DNA of 64,000 nucleotides from an uncultured Victivallis sp. (GCA_944389935.1 CALXOE010000002.1:62001-126000), one strand, 5' to 3'; shown: positions 24,319-34,357, counted from the first letter of the stretch. Notes: generated by a model not told the origin, from the letters alone. Numbers and translations: made by a program.

Positions 24319-25470
24319 TCAGAAGCGGATCCGGGCGATGAAAATCGAGTTGTCGCTGCCGTGATCGAGACAGCGCTGCAGATTTTCCGGACCGAGCGGG
24401 CCCGGACTCTGCATCCACTCCGAGGCGACGACCCACGACTCACGGTCGTTGAGGCGGCAGCAGCCGAAGTTGCCGAGCCGCGCGCCGCGTTCCGGTACGG
24501 CGATCCGCTCCGTCGAGCGGATGACGCGAAGCCGTTCCGGATCGACCTCCGCGATGAAGAGCGGGGCGCGGTGACGGAAGACATGGTCGTTGTTCCCCGC
24601 CCGCCGGGTGTAGACCAGAAAGAGCCGCCCGCCGCCCGTGATCCAGTGCTGCTGAGTGTTGTAATTCCCGAGCATCTCGCCGTCATCGAATCGCCACTCG
24701 ACGGGATCGGAGTAGTGCAGCCCGTCCCCGCCCGTCGCGACGAAACCGGCTTCGTCATTGCGCAGCGTGAGGAAATAACGGCCGCCGTATGCGGTGATCG
24801 AGGGTTCGCAGAATCCACGCGGCACCGGAGTCGTCAGGAAGTTCCCGCATTCGAGAAAGCGCAGCGTCCCGCCGTCGAATCCGCACCGCATGACGGCCGC
24901 GCGACAGCTGTTGTGCCACGGGTCGCACGCCTCTTTGCGAGTCATGGTGTAGAACGGGATCAGCAGTTCGCCGTTGTCGAGTTCGAGGCATTGCGCACTG
25001 CCGGCGGCGCCGGCGAAAAAGGTCTCTTCCGGGTCGTCCGGCATATCGAGAGTGCGGTATGCGCTCCAGCTCCCGGTCACGGGATCCATCGTGCTGTAGA
25101 CCGTGTGGCGCGGCCGCGGCGGCGGGACGAATTCGTCGTCGCAGTAGAGCATGCTCGCTCCCGTGAGCAGAAACCTCCCCGTTGCCCGGTGGTAGAGCGG
25201 GGTCGCATCCGCCATCGCGATTTCCCGTCCCTCTCCGCCCGGAAACGGACGGCGCGCCAGATTCGGGACTTCGCGGATCTCCGACCAGTTCCGTCCGCCG
25301 TCCCGGCTGGTCAGCTCATGCAGGCCGTAATAGATGTCGCTGCCGGAGAGCCGCAGCGGCTGTGTGGTCATGACGGCAGATCCGTTCGGCGCAACTGCCG
25401 CGCGTGCATGGGTGAAACAGGTTTTCCCGGTGAAGTTCGTTCCGATTCTCTGAAGTTCGATTTCAGACAC
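24319..25470 (-). CDS. Sialidase-like beta-propeller protein
   Basis: 383-residue six-bladed-propeller type protein of the sialidase/BNR superfamily. One clear Asp-box, SRDGGRNW, lies near residue 55, with further YSTMDPVTGSW and HWITGGGRLFLVYTRR blade elements. No signal peptide, so either cytoplasmic or exported otherwise; many such proteins are not sialidases. The GTG start overlaps the PfkB-kinase stop by 8 nt with GGAGG 6 nt before it; a longer reading is antisense-like and rejected. Last gene of the long minus-strand run. Substrate unknown, probably a sugar handled by the neighbouring kinase and dehydrogenase. Confidence 0.75.
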   Translation of the reverse strand: MSEIELQRIGTNFTGKTCFTHARAAVAPNGSAVMTTQPLRLSGSDIYYGLHELTSRDGGRNWSEIREVPNLARRPFPGGEGREIAMADATPLYHRATGRFLLTGASMLYCDDEFVPPPRPRHTVYSTMDPVTGSWSAYRTLDMPDDPEETFFAGAAGSAQCLELDNGELLIPFYTMTRKEACDPWHNSCRAAVMRCGFDGGTLRFLECGNFLTTPVPRGFCEPSITAYGGRYFLTLRNDEAGFVATGGDGLHYSDPVEWRFDDGEMLGNYNTQQHWITGGGRLFLVYTRRAGNNDHVFRHRAPLFIAEVDPERLRVIRSTERIAVPERGARLGNFGCCRLNDRESWVVASEWMQSPGPLGPENLQRCLDHGSDNSIFIARIRF

Positions 25471-26398
25471 GGGTTGCCTCCATTTCGATCCCGCGCGCGA
25501 TCTCCTCTGCGTCAGCCGGGGAGAAGCTGCCGGGAAAGGCCGAGAGACAGTTTGCACTCGCCGCCGCCAGCGCCAGCCGGAACGCCTCGAACGGATCGAC
25601 GCCGCAGAGCAGTTCGCTCGCCCAGACCGCACTGGCGGTGTCGCCGCAGCCGATCGGATTCACAACCCTTTCCAGCTGCGGCAGATTGTAGGTGACGATC
25701 CGGCTGCCGTCGGAGGCATACGCCATGCCGGGGCCGTCCGTGATCGCCGCAAGTTTCACGGCCGGGGAGTCGAATACCCTCTTCAACCCCGTTGCGATAT
25801 CATCCGCACCGGTCATCGCGCGGAGTTCGTCCGCGTTGATCTTGAGCCAGAGTTCCGCATTCGATGCAAATACCGGGCGCAGATTCTGATAGGAGTCGAC
25901 CAGCAGCGGCCGGCCGTGTTCCGCGGCGATTGCGGCCGCGCGCGGATAGAGCATCGGATCGGTTCCGGTCGGCAGCGTACCGCAGAACGCCCCGGCGTCC
26001 GACTCCCGGAGCCACTCGTCGAACCGTTCGAGCAGCGCATCGACCTCCGCGGCGTCCGCCGCGAACGACGGCTCGATCACCTCGGTCATCGTCTGCGTCT
26101 CCAGACACAGACAAGTCGTGCAGCAACGGGTCGGCGCGACGGTCGGCACCGAAAAGACCGGCATCCCTTCTTCCGCGAGTCCCGCCCGGATCTTCCCGCC
26201 GTTTTCACCGCCGGCAAACTGAATCAGCCGTGCGGCAACTCTGCCGTGGCACGCGGCCGCCCGGCAGAAATTGATTCCTTTCCCCCCCGGAAACGTCTGC
26301 ATCTCCCTCGCGCGGTTGATCGCCCCGTAACGGAAGCGGTCGAAAAACAATGTCTTCTGCCAGGCCGGATTCGGGCCGAGTGCGGTGATGCGTTTCAT
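25463..26398 (-). CDS. PfkB-family carbohydrate kinase (1-phosphofructokinase/LacC-like)
   Basis: 311-residue ribokinase-superfamily sugar kinase. TLGP-type opening (ITALGPNPAWQKTL), the substrate motif GGKGIN, and the C-terminal anion-hole/catalytic block VNPIGCGDTASA are visible. The usual GAGD has become GCGD; the catalytic Asp remains, so it is probably active. The opening NPAWQKTL resembles FruK/LacC more than ribokinase. The start MKRITALG forms ATGA with the dehydrogenase stop. With an iron-ADH and a sialidase-like protein it suggests a small sugar-degrading cassette at the end of a housekeeping operon. Confidence 0.85.
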   Translation of the reverse strand: MKRITALGPNPAWQKTLFFDRFRYGAINRAREMQTFPGGKGINFCRAAACHGRVAARLIQFAGGENGGKIRAGLAEEGMPVFSVPTVAPTRCCTTCLCLETQTMTEVIEPSFAADAAEVDALLERFDEWLRESDAGAFCGTLPTGTDPMLYPRAAAIAAEHGRPLLVDSYQNLRPVFASNAELWLKINADELRAMTGADDIATGLKRVFDSPAVKLAAITDGPGMAYASDGSRIVTYNLPQLERVVNPIGCGDTASAVWASELLCGVDPFEAFRLALAAASANCLSAFPGSFSPADAEEIARGIEMEATRV

Positions 26399-27501
26399 CC
26401 TGCGACTCCCCTTAAAATCGCCGCGACTTCCGGGTCGCTGAAGTCGCGCGGATTGCTCCTCATGCTGCCGGAACGGCAATTTTTGACGATGAAATCGAAG
26501 TGTTCTTCCCGCAGCCCGTATCCGCGGAAGTCCGCAGGCAGACCCGCTGCGCGCCGCAACTCTTCCAGCGCCGCAATCAGCGCCTCCGGCGTGTCGCGGA
26601 TCAGCATGCGGGCGAGAAACGCCATCTTCTCCCGGCAGGCCGGCAGATTCCAGCGCAGCAGCTCCGGCAGCAGCACCGCGCAGCAGACGCCGTGCGGCAC
26701 GTGCAGCAGACTCCCGAGCGGATGGCCGATGCCGTGCACCGCTCCGAGACTCGACTGCGTGAACGCCATGGCGGCAAGCATGCTCCCCTCCGCCATCGCG
26801 ATCCGCTCCGGAATCGAACTGCTGCGGACGGCCGGGAGCAGCGCCGGATGAATCGAGAGCGCCGCTTTGAGCGCGAGCGCCTCGCTCGACGGGGTCGCCT
26901 TTTTCGAGAGAAAACTCTCAATCGCCTGCGTCAGCGCGTCGAATCCGCTCGCGGCGGTGACGCCGGGCGGGCAGTCGTATGTGAGTTCGGGGTCGACGAT
27001 CGCCGTATCCGCGAACATCGTATCGTGCCGGAGCGACTGCTTGATCCCCGTTTCCGGGTCGAGCAGCACCGCATTCGGCGTGATCTCCGCTCCCGTTCCG
27101 GAAGTGGTCGGCAGCGCCGCGAAGAAACACCCTTTGCCGGGAATTTTCCCGCGTCCGTAGAAGTAGTCCGCCACGCTCCCGTCGAGCGGCAGGAGCGCCG
27201 CCGCGCTTTTGGCCGTGTCGATCGCCGAACCGCCGCCCCAGCCGATGACGTTCGCCGCATGGATTTCCCGGCCGGCGGCGAGCACGCGCTCGACATCCTC
27301 GAGCGGCGGCTCCGGGCGGACGTCGGCGACGATCCGGACTTCACGCCCTTTCAACTCCGGCAGCAGTTCGGATTCCACCCGCTCTTTCGAGTGGCGTCCC
27401 GCGACGACGAGAACATTTCCGGCGGGGAGTTTGGAAACGAGTTTATGCCGTTCCCCGCAGCCGAACAGGATCTCATCCGGAAGTTTGAATTCGCAGTTCA
27501 T
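26395..27501 (-). CDS. Iron-containing (group III) alcohol dehydrogenase
   Basis: 368-residue Fe-ADH fold: NAD loop GWGGGSAIDTAK, PTTSGTGAE, and metal ligands in GFDALTQAIES and HGIGHPLGSLLHVPHG (three histidines plus the upstream Asp). Such enzymes act on aldehydes, lactaldehyde, glycerol or hydroxy-acid semialdehydes; the exact substrate cannot be told. Overlaps the rnc stop by 4 nt (ATGA) and the kinase start by 4 nt, so it is tightly co-translated with both. Confidence 0.9.
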   Translation of the reverse strand: MNCEFKLPDEILFGCGERHKLVSKLPAGNVLVVAGRHSKERVESELLPELKGREVRIVADVRPEPPLEDVERVLAAGREIHAANVIGWGGGSAIDTAKSAAALLPLDGSVADYFYGRGKIPGKGCFFAALPTTSGTGAEITPNAVLLDPETGIKQSLRHDTMFADTAIVDPELTYDCPPGVTAASGFDALTQAIESFLSKKATPSSEALALKAALSIHPALLPAVRSSSIPERIAMAEGSMLAAMAFTQSSLGAVHGIGHPLGSLLHVPHGVCCAVLLPELLRWNLPACREKMAFLARMLIRDTPEALIAALEELRRAAGLPADFRGYGLREEHFDFIVKNCRSGSMRSNPRDFSDPEVAAILRGVAG

Positions 27502-28196
27502 TCTTTTCCCTCATGTTCCGTCAGGTAGATGTAAAGATTCTGCGCCGCAACGCCCTCGGCCTGTTTGCGGCTGGCGGCGCGGCCGAACGCGACATAGCCG
27601 TGCAGCGTGACTTCCACTTCGTAGATCGGCAGATGTTCCGGGCCGGTCGTGCGCAGCACGGTATAGGTCGGCGGCTTTCCCCAGCGACGCTGGGAGTACT
27701 CCTGAAGCAACCCTTTCGGATTGATCGAACTCAGGAGCGAGCGCGGATCGGGGTATTCCTCGCGGAACATACTCAGTATGAATCGCTTGACACAATCGAA
27801 CCCCCCGTCGAGATAGAGCGCGCCCAGAACCGCCTCGAAAAGATCCGCCAGCGTCGAGTCGCGGCCTGCGCCACCCGCCTCCTGTTCGCCGCGTCCGACG
27901 AGCAGATATTCTCCAAGTTCGAGCTTGCGGGCGAGTGCCGCCAGCGCACCCTCACGAACCAGGGCCGACCGCATTTTGGTCATTGCCCCCTCATCGCACT
28001 CGGGATAGAGTCGGAACAGGTATTCGGTCAACACGATCTCGAGCACCGCGTCGCCGAGAAATTCGAGCCGCTGATTGTCGTAGGGGAGGGCGTTCTCCAC
28101 CGCGTAGGAACGGTGAGTCAGCGCTTCATTGAGCCGGTTGCTCCAGGGAATATCCGGGCCGAGCCGATTTTTGAGTTCATCGATATTGCGCGTCAC
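27498..28196 (-). CDS. rnc: Ribonuclease III
   Basis: Double-strand-specific endoribonuclease of 232 residues that matures rRNA and mRNA. Catalytic signature RLEFLGDAVLE and second acidic site DLFEAVLGALYLDGG in the RNase III domain; a C-terminal double-stranded RNA-binding domain (NPKGLLQEYSQ to AAQNLYIYL) is complete. I take the GTG at 28196 (VTRNIDELKNRLG), which overlaps the LipM-like gene by 20 nt; a GTG five codons earlier is also possible. Conserved housekeeping gene within a long run of coupled genes. Confidence 0.94.
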   Translation of the reverse strand: MTRNIDELKNRLGPDIPWSNRLNEALTHRSYAVENALPYDNQRLEFLGDAVLEIVLTEYLFRLYPECDEGAMTKMRSALVREGALAALARKLELGEYLLVGRGEQEAGGAGRDSTLADLFEAVLGALYLDGGFDCVKRFILSMFREEYPDPRSLLSSINPKGLLQEYSQRRWGKPPTYTVLRTTGPEHLPIYEVEVTLHGYVAFGRAASRKQAEGVAAQNLYIYLTEHEGKE

Positions 28197-28881
28197 GATT
28201 CCACTCCGCACTTTCGTATTTGCTGCGGGCGAGAGATTCCGCCCGCTCGATCCACTCATCCGGAATCAGCCGTTCCCGGAACGTGACTCGGAAAAATGAT
28301 TCCAGAGCCGTTATCAGCGCCGCATTCAATTTCTCCCAGTCTCCCCCGGCGACTTCGAGCCGGATGCTCCCCTGATGCAGAATGCCGTTCCGGGTGCGCC
28401 GCTGAGCTGCACCGGCGTATTTGCCGCCGTTTCCCGCGGCGATGATGTCGAATTTGCTCGGGGAGACGAAACACTTCATCGTCGCCCGGTCGACGTGCGC
28501 GGTTTCGCTGCTCTGAAGTTCCGCCGTCACGCCGAGTGCCGTGAGCATCGGGAGCATCGCCTCATGAAAAACGCGGTAACTCTCCATCCGGTTCAGACTC
28601 GTGAGCGCGTGTCCCGCCGGAATCACGGCCGTGTAGGTGAGATCCCCATCGTGAAAAACATTGCCGCCGCCAGTCGGACGCCGCACGATCGCGTAACGTG
28701 CCGCCTCCGTCTCCGGGTAGAGCTGCGAACTGCCGATCGACAGAGAGGGGCGGTCCCAGCGGTAGGTGCGGATCAGCGGAGCTCCGAGATTCCCGGCCTC
28801 TTCGAGCAGAATCTCATCCATGCTCATGTTGAAGAACGGATCGTGCACCGTGTCGCGCCAGAGCAGCCACTCTCCCGTCAT
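28177..28881 (-). CDS. LipM-like octanoyl/lipoyl transferase (lipoate ligase family)
   Basis: 234-residue member of the biotin/lipoate protein ligase (BPL/LplA) fold. RRPTGGGNVFHDGDLTYT is the family signature, and GGKYAGAAQRR carries the conserved Lys. CFVSPSKFD resembles the Cys-x2-(S/A)PS region of LipM octanoyltransferases, which use that Cys, so octanoyl transfer to lipoyl domains is favoured over ATP-dependent ligation. The C-terminal accessory domain of LplA is absent. Overlaps its upstream neighbour as ATGA and rnc by 20 nt. Confidence 0.82.
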   Translation of the reverse strand: MTGEWLLWRDTVHDPFFNMSMDEILLEEAGNLGAPLIRTYRWDRPSLSIGSSQLYPETEAARYAIVRRPTGGGNVFHDGDLTYTAVIPAGHALTSLNRMESYRVFHEAMLPMLTALGVTAELQSSETAHVDRATMKCFVSPSKFDIIAAGNGGKYAGAAQRRTRNGILHQGSIRLEVAGGDWEKLNAALITALESFFRVTFRERLIPDEWIERAESLARSKYESAEWNRDAQYR

Positions 28882-29735
28882 TGCCTGCCGTCCTTCCGGA
28901 TGCGGCCGGTCAGATAGCCGACCCGGTTGTCGAGCGCGCTCCCGGCCAGATTGTAGCCGGAAAGCTCCTTGTATTTGCGCGTGAAGTCGCCGATGACCGT
29001 GTCGAAATCAAGCTTCACTTTCGGTGCCCGCGCTTTCACGCAGCGCAGAAACGAGGAGATCACGCGCGCAAGCTCGCGTTTACGACGCGGCTCCGGCATC
29101 TCCTCCACGTGAATTTTGCAGCCGTCGAGATCGATGACCCCCCAGCCGGAGTAGATCCCGACGGGACTCTTGCGGCAGAAGATGTTGCGCAGACTCAAAT
29201 CCCCATGTTCAACGCCCGCCGCGTGCATCTTGACCAGCAGCGCGGTCACGCCTGAAACGAACTGCCGGTAGGGGTCGCCCTGCGCGAATTCGGCGGCGAG
29301 TTTGTCGAGAGGAAGCTGCAGCGAAGAGAGCTCCCGGGTTACGACGAAATCCTCGTAGGGAATCCGGAATCTCGTCCGCCGCGCCGCCACCAGAACTTCC
29401 GGCGTCGGAATTTCAAACTCCCGCAACCGCACCGCTCCGGCCAGAACCCGCTCCGGCCGGGGAAGTTTGAACAACTTCCGGAAGCCGTTCCAGTACCCCC
29501 GGAAGTTGTAACGCTTGATGAAGACGCCGTCCGCGACGACGGCGAAAACCTTGCGCCCGTTCTTGCAGCGTCGGGCGTCAGGGTCGTTGATCTTATTCAG
29601 GATCACCGCCGGATCGTTCCCGGCATGCATCCATTCCCGTCGCACGAGCCCGGAGTAGCCGGAACCTTCAAACGGGATGTAGCTCCCGTTTTCCGTCAGA
29701 CTTTCGAGAATTTCCGGCATGCCGGGCTGTTCCAT
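28878..29735 (-). CDS. InaA/Kdo-kinase-like lipopolysaccharide kinase
   Basis: 285-residue protein of the WaaP/KdkA/InaA kinase family that phosphorylates LPS core sugars. The eukaryote-like catalytic loop HGDLSLRNIF and the metal-binding IDLDGCK (in place of DFG) are visible, with a Lys in VFIKRYNFRGYW for ATP. Presence of such a kinase points to an LPS-bearing outer membrane. Together with lipM-like and leuB it forms part of a mixed operon, gap 15 nt to leuB. Exact acceptor sugar unknown. Confidence 0.83.
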   Translation of the reverse strand: MEQPGMPEILESLTENGSYIPFEGSGYSGLVRREWMHAGNDPAVILNKINDPDARRCKNGRKVFAVVADGVFIKRYNFRGYWNGFRKLFKLPRPERVLAGAVRLREFEIPTPEVLVAARRTRFRIPYEDFVVTRELSSLQLPLDKLAAEFAQGDPYRQFVSGVTALLVKMHAAGVEHGDLSLRNIFCRKSPVGIYSGWGVIDLDGCKIHVEEMPEPRRKRELARVISSFLRCVKARAPKVKLDFDTVIGDFTRKYKELSGYNLAGSALDNRVGYLTGRIRKDGRQ

Positions 29736-29750
29736 GGCGCTCTCCTGAAA

Positions 29751-30860
29751 TTACAGGTTCTCGACCACGAGGTCGCCGACTTCGGTGGTCGAATAGCCCA
29801 TACGGCCCGCAGCCATCGATTTGAGCTTGTTGCCGGTGACAAACTCAATGCTCTTCTCGATCGCCTGCGCGGCTTCCTTTTCTCCGAGGAAGTCGAGCAT
29901 CATCGCCGCCGCGCCGATCGCCGCAAGCGGGTTGATGACGTTCTTGCCGGTGTATTTCGGAGCAGAGCCGCCGATCGGCTCGAACATGCTCACGCCTTTC
30001 GGATTCAGGTTGCCGCCCGAGGCGACGCCCATGCCGCCGGAGGTCATCGCCGCCAGATCGGTGATGATGTCGCCCATGAGGTTTTCCGTGACGATCACGT
30101 CGAACCACTCCGGATTCTTCACCATCCACATCGTCGCGGCGTCCACATGGCAGTAGTTCGTCTTAACGGTCGGGAAATCTTTCGCCATCGCATGGAACGC
30201 GCGGTCCCAGAGACCGCAGACGTAGGTGAGGACGTTGGTCTTGCCGACCAGCGTGAGCTGCGAGGTGTAACCGGCTTTCCGGTCCTCCTCGGAGAGTCCG
30301 CGCCACGGATTCTCTTTCGTGTGGCGCTTCGCCGCAAGCTCAAACGCGAACTTCAAACAGCGGTCGACCTGCGAGCGGGTGTAGACCCAGTTCTGGCAGG
30401 CGACTTCGTCCGGCGTATCGATCTGGACGTTGCCGCCCATGCCGGTATAGACCCCGCCGCTGTTTTCACGCACGACGACGTAGTCGATGTCCTCGGGCTT
30501 CTTGTTCGCGAGCGGAGTCTCGACTCCGGCGTAGAGCTTCACGGGACGCAGATTGATGTACTGATCGAGGTCGAAACGCAGCTTCAGCAGAATCCCTTTC
30601 TCGAGGATGCCCGGCTTCACATCCGGGTGGCCGATCGCGCCGAGCAGGACGGCGTCGTGCTTTTCAAGCTGCGCTTTCGCGTCGGCGGGGAGCGTCTCCC
30701 CGGTCTTGAGGTAGTGTTCGCCACCCCAGTTGTAATACTCTTTCTCGGTCGTGAAACCGAATTTTCTGCCGGCGGCATCGAGAACTTTGACCGCCTCGGC
30801 GATCACTTCCGGACCGGTGCCGTCGCCCGGAAGTACGGCGATTTTATAATTTTTCGACAT
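29751..30860 (-). CDS. leuB: 3-isopropylmalate dehydrogenase
   Basis: Leucine biosynthesis enzyme oxidising and decarboxylating 3-isopropylmalate with NAD. 369 residues with IAVLPGDGTGPEV, the substrate arginines in LDQYINLRPVKLY and RENSGGVYTG, and the metal/cofactor region NLMGDIITDLAA ... FEPIGGSAPKYTGKN. The size and GGVYTG block fit the LeuB/tartrate-dehydrogenase-like clade; a related beta-hydroxyacid substrate is possible. Start MSKNYK is chosen for GGAGAG about 8 nt upstream. Only 30 nt separate it from argG. leuC and leuD are not in the window. Confidence 0.88.
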   Translation of the reverse strand: MSKNYKIAVLPGDGTGPEVIAEAVKVLDAAGRKFGFTTEKEYYNWGGEHYLKTGETLPADAKAQLEKHDAVLLGAIGHPDVKPGILEKGILLKLRFDLDQYINLRPVKLYAGVETPLANKKPEDIDYVVVRENSGGVYTGMGGNVQIDTPDEVACQNWVYTRSQVDRCLKFAFELAAKRHTKENPWRGLSEEDRKAGYTSQLTLVGKTNVLTYVCGLWDRAFHAMAKDFPTVKTNYCHVDAATMWMVKNPEWFDVIVTENLMGDIITDLAAMTSGGMGVASGGNLNPKGVSMFEPIGGSAPKYTGKNVINPLAAIGAAAMMLDFLGEKEAAQAIEKSIEFVTGNKLKSMAAGRMGYSTTEVGDLVVENL

Positions 30861-30890
30861 TTTGAATCTCTCCATGAATTGCAGTCGGAA

Positions 30891-32087
30891 TCAGTAACGC
30901 TTCTGCTTGCTGTTGGCCAGCACGCGCAGCCGCAGCGCATTGAGCCGGATGAAGCCTTCGGCATCCTTGTGGTTGTAGGCGCGGTTGTCCTCGAAGCTCG
31001 CGACGTGATCGTCGTAGAGGCTGTATTCGGAGCGGCGGCCCGTCACATGGCAGGCTCCCTTGAAGAGCTTCACGCGGACTTCGCCGGTGACGAACCTCTG
31101 GCTCTCGGTGATCGCGGCCTGGAGCATCTCACGCTCCGGCGCGTACCAGAAGCCGTTGTAAACCATGTCCGCGTAGCGCGGGATCAGGCTGTCGCGCAGG
31201 TGCATGACCTCGCGGTCCATCGTGATCTCCTCGAGTCCGCGGTGGGCGATGTTCAGAATCGTGCCGCCGGGGGTCTCATAGACGCCGCGCGACTTCATGC
31301 CGACGAAGCGGTTTTCGACGATGTCGACCCGGCCGACCGCGTGCTCCTTGCCGAGCGCATTGAGTTTGCGCATGATGTTCGCGGGAGAGAGCTCCTCGCC
31401 GTTGACTTTCTTCGGAACGCCTTTCTCGAAGTAGATGATGACGTCTTCGGGCTTGTCGGCCGCCTGCGACAGCGGCTTGGTCATGACCGCGATCTCATCG
31501 GGGAACTCGTTCCAGGGGTCCTCGAGAATGCCGCCCTCGAAGCTGATGTGCAGCAAATTGCGGTCCATGCTGTACGGCTTGGCCGCGGTCGTGGTGACCG
31601 GAATGCCGTTTTTCTTCGCATATTCCACGAGATCCATGCGTCCCGCGAAATCCCACTCGCGCCACGGGGCGATAATTTTGATGTTCGGTTCGAACGCATA
31701 GGCGGTCAGCTCGAAGCGGACCTGGTCGTTCCCCTTGCCGGTGGCGCCGTGGCAGATCGCGTCGGCTTTCTCGGCGCGGGCGATCTCGATGAGGCGCTTG
31801 CCGATGAGCGGACGCGCGATCGAAGTTCCGAGCAGGTAATTCCCCTCGTAAATCGCGTTGGCCTGCATCATCGGGAAGATGAAGTCGCGGGCGAACTCCT
31901 CGGTCAGATCCTCGACGTAGCACTTGGAAGCGCCGGTGCGGATCGCCTTTTCTTCGACGCCGTTGAGTTCCTCCTCCTGGCCCACGTCGGCGCAGAAGCC
32001 GATCACTTCGGCGTTGTACTTCTCTTTGACCCACTTGACGATCACGGAGGTGTCAAGTCCGCCGGAATAGGCGACGATTACTTTCAT
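30891..32087 (-). CDS. argG: Argininosuccinate synthase
   Basis: ATP-dependent joining of citrulline and aspartate in arginine synthesis. 398 residues, full length. P-loop AYSGGLDTS at residues 5-13, [24 protein letters not shown] and ETPGGTILN are all diagnostic. It overlaps the mscS-like stop by 4 nt and precedes leuB by 30 nt. argH is not in the window. Confidence 0.97.
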   Translation of the reverse strand: MKVIVAYSGGLDTSVIVKWVKEKYNAEVIGFCADVGQEEELNGVEEKAIRTGASKCYVEDLTEEFARDFIFPMMQANAIYEGNYLLGTSIARPLIGKRLIEIARAEKADAICHGATGKGNDQVRFELTAYAFEPNIKIIAPWREWDFAGRMDLVEYAKKNGIPVTTTAAKPYSMDRNLLHISFEGGILEDPWNEFPDEIAVMTKPLSQAADKPEDVIIYFEKGVPKKVNGEELSPANIMRKLNALGKEHAVGRVDIVENRFVGMKSRGVYETPGGTILNIAHRGLEEITMDREVMHLRDSLIPRYADMVYNGFWYAPEREMLQAAITESQRFVTGEVRVKLFKGACHVTGRRSEYSLYDDHVASFEDNRAYNHKDAEGFIRLNALRLRVLANSKQKRY

Positions 32088-33325
32088 TTTACCACTTGCT
32101 CCTTAGTTGTTTCAGCGGTTGAGTTTTGTGTGATCAGATAGTTTGTGCTGGTCGGGTAGGCGAATTCCAGCCCGGCCGCGTTGAATCGTTCGAGAATCTC
32201 CAGATTGATCTCCTGCTTCCACCTCTGCATCTGGATGTAATCAAGCGTCTGAAACCAGAGAATCACGCTGATGTCGAGAGAACAGGCCTGAAAATCCGTG
32301 AAGAAATAGAGCGGCGGCTGTCCTTCAAGGTCGAACCCGGGATGATGGTCGAGGATCTCTCCCAGAATTTTCAATGCGAGACGCATCTGCTCCGGCGTGG
32401 TGCTGTAAACCAGCCCGAGCGTGAACGAATATTTGAGATAAGGCCGTTCCGTAATGTTTTCGATGGTGTTATCTGCGACAATGCGGTTCGGGATGTTCCA
32501 GAGCGTTCCATCCAGAGAGCGCAGCCGGGTGCTTCGCAGTCCGACCTCTTCCACCGAACCGGATGCTTCGCCGATTGTGACCCGGTCGCCGATTTTGAAC
32601 GTCTTGTCTGAGACGATCGACATGGCGCCGAAGAGATTCCCAACGGTATTCTGAGCGGCGAACGCGAGTACCAGGCCGATCACCCCGGCGCCGGTGACGA
32701 GTGCCGCCACGTTCAGATTGAACAGATTCTGGGCGATGAAGATGATCGCCATCACCCACACGGCGGTTTTGATGGTGCGACGAACGAGATCGGCAAACAG
32801 CTGATTGAGCTTGCGATCTTCATTGACCCGCCTCTGCCGCAGGTAGAAATCCACCAGCGAAATGATGCGGAAGATCCCCCAGAGAAACGCGAGAATGAAC
32901 CCCGCATAGAAGGTCTTCCCCAGCCACAGCGCGATGGCTCCGGGCAGATGCACGAGATTGTTGCAGGCCGAAAACCCGACGAGAAGAATCAGCAGCGTGA
33001 GCGGCGCACCCAGTCGATCGACGATCTTGAGCGGCAATTCCGATGGCAGTTTCCGCAGAAGTTTCGGCAGCAGCGCCCGGAAAAGCCAGCGGATGAGGAA
33101 CGCCACGATGATTGTGACGGCGATTCCGATCGCCAGCTCAAGCAAATTCTCCTGCTCGCTGCGAAACCACTCCACCGTCTTTTCCCAGAGAAGACGGAAA
33201 TAGCCGAACCCATCCTCGATGCTGTCGACTTTCGTGATATCCGGCGTTACCGCGGGCACCTCGGATTCCACAACGACCGTCGGTTCCGCAGCAACCGCGA
33301 GGGGCTGCAAAAAAAAGCTGAACAT
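32084..33325 (-). CDS. Small-conductance mechanosensitive channel (MscS family)
   Basis: 413-residue inner-membrane channel that vents solutes on hypo-osmotic shock. An N-terminal hydrophobic signal-like segment and periplasmic stretch (to about 60) lead into four to five membrane helices. The pore helix and beta domain are recognisable: [40 protein letters not shown], then [17 protein letters not shown], as in MscS. The remaining 120 residues form the cytoplasmic vestibule. First gene of the nine-gene minus-strand run. Confidence 0.92.
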   Translation of the reverse strand: MFSFFLQPLAVAAEPTVVVESEVPAVTPDITKVDSIEDGFGYFRLLWEKTVEWFRSEQENLLELAIGIAVTIIVAFLIRWLFRALLPKLLRKLPSELPLKIVDRLGAPLTLLILLVGFSACNNLVHLPGAIALWLGKTFYAGFILAFLWGIFRIISLVDFYLRQRRVNEDRKLNQLFADLVRRTIKTAVWVMAIIFIAQNLFNLNVAALVTGAGVIGLVLAFAAQNTVGNLFGAMSIVSDKTFKIGDRVTIGEASGSVEEVGLRSTRLRSLDGTLWNIPNRIVADNTIENITERPYLKYSFTLGLVYSTTPEQMRLALKILGEILDHHPGFDLEGQPPLYFFTDFQACSLDISVILWFQTLDYIQMQRWKQEINLEILERFNAAGLEFAYPTSTNYLITQNSTAETTKEQVVK

Positions 33326-33483
33326 GAAAACTTTCCCGAATCTCTGCTTTTAAATTCTGAAAAACGCACTATATTATTCCGAGCCGCATTCCGGCTCATT
33401 CCTATAAAATAACACCATTGGCGGGAAATTGCCATCATGCCGATGAAAATTCATGATATTTAACGGCCGGAACGGGGGAGAGT

Positions 33484-34332
33484 ATGGCGCAGGAGTTTTT
33501 CGAGAGTCTGATTGCATGCATCCGGAAGGATGCCGAAACGCATCCGGGGCAGAGCATCGACCCGGACGTGCTCCGCGAGTTCATGACCGATCGGACGCCT
33601 CCCGTTCCGGCGCGGAAACCGGCACCGCGTCCGGTTCAGGCGGCCGTCCCCGCCGCGCCGCGGTCGATTCCGCGCCCGATTCCGGCACCGGTTTCCGCGC
33701 CGTCTCCGGGGCGTGAGTTGCCGCAAGCGGCCCGGATCGCGCCGGCGCCGGCCGCTCTGGAACGAATCGGGTCTCTCGATGAGCTGCGGCCGATCGTGCT
33801 TGCCTGCAGTCGCTGCCCGCTGGCCGCGACTCGTCACAACGTCGTCTTCGGGGAGGGGGATCCGCATGCGAAACTGATGTTCATCGGCGAGGGCCCCGGC
33901 TATGACGAGGATATGCAGGGACGCCCTTTCGTCGGACGGGCGGGGCAGCTGCTCAACAAGATGATCGCCGCAATGCAGTTTGCGCGCGAAGAGGTCTATA
34001 TCGCCAATGTCGTGAAGTGCCGGCCGCCGGGGAACCGCGTCCCGTCGCCCGACGAGGCAGCCGCCTGCATCGGCTATCTCAAACGACAAATCAAACTGGT
34101 TCAACCCGAAGTCATCGTGCTGCTCGGTGCGACCGCCGTGAATTTTCTGCTCGGCAAACGCGACGGGATCACGAAGTTGCGCGGAAAATGGCTCGGGTAT
34201 GAAGGCATTCCGGTCATGCCGACCTTTCATCCCGCGTTTCTTCTGCGTCAGGAGTCGGCCAAACGCGAAGCCTGGGCCGACCTTCAGCAGGTTATGAAAG
34301 TGTTCGGAAAAGTCTATCGGCGACAGGGATAG
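33484..34332 (+). CDS. Family 4 uracil-DNA glycosylase
   Basis: 282-residue Fe-S uracil-DNA glycosylase (UDGa type) removing uracil from DNA. A disordered Pro/Ala-rich linker (residues 36-85) separates a short N-terminal helix from the enzyme core. Core motifs: CSRCPLAATRHNVVFGEG, GEGPGYDED (motif I), VVKCRPPGNR, and HPAFLLRQ (motif III). Four cysteines suit a [4Fe-4S] cluster. The long N-terminal extension is seen in other bacterial homologues. A hairpin GAGCCG-CATTC-CGGCTC lies about 90 nt upstream, between divergent genes. Confidence 0.92.
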   Translation: MAQEFFESLIACIRKDAETHPGQSIDPDVLREFMTDRTPPVPARKPAPRPVQAAVPAAPRSIPRPIPAPVSAPSPGRELPQAARIAPAPAALERIGSLDELRPIVLACSRCPLAATRHNVVFGEGDPHAKLMFIGEGPGYDEDMQGRPFVGRAGQLLNKMIAAMQFAREEVYIANVVKCRPPGNRVPSPDEAAACIGYLKRQIKLVQPEVIVLLGATAVNFLLGKRDGITKLRGKWLGYEGIPVMPTFHPAFLLRQESAKREAWADLQQVMKVFGKVYRRQG

Positions 34333-34357
34333 CCGGGGCGGAGCCGAAGCGCGTTTC

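Noticed and set aside
29625..32141. 838-codon open frame on the plus strand
   Set aside because: It is antisense to argG and leuB, which are complete and diagnostic; its composition is that of a high-GC mirror frame.
33381..33397. Terminator in the mscS-udg divergent gap
   Set aside because: GAGCCG-CATTC-CGGCTC hairpin has no T-tract and the flanking genes diverge, so termination is not needed there.
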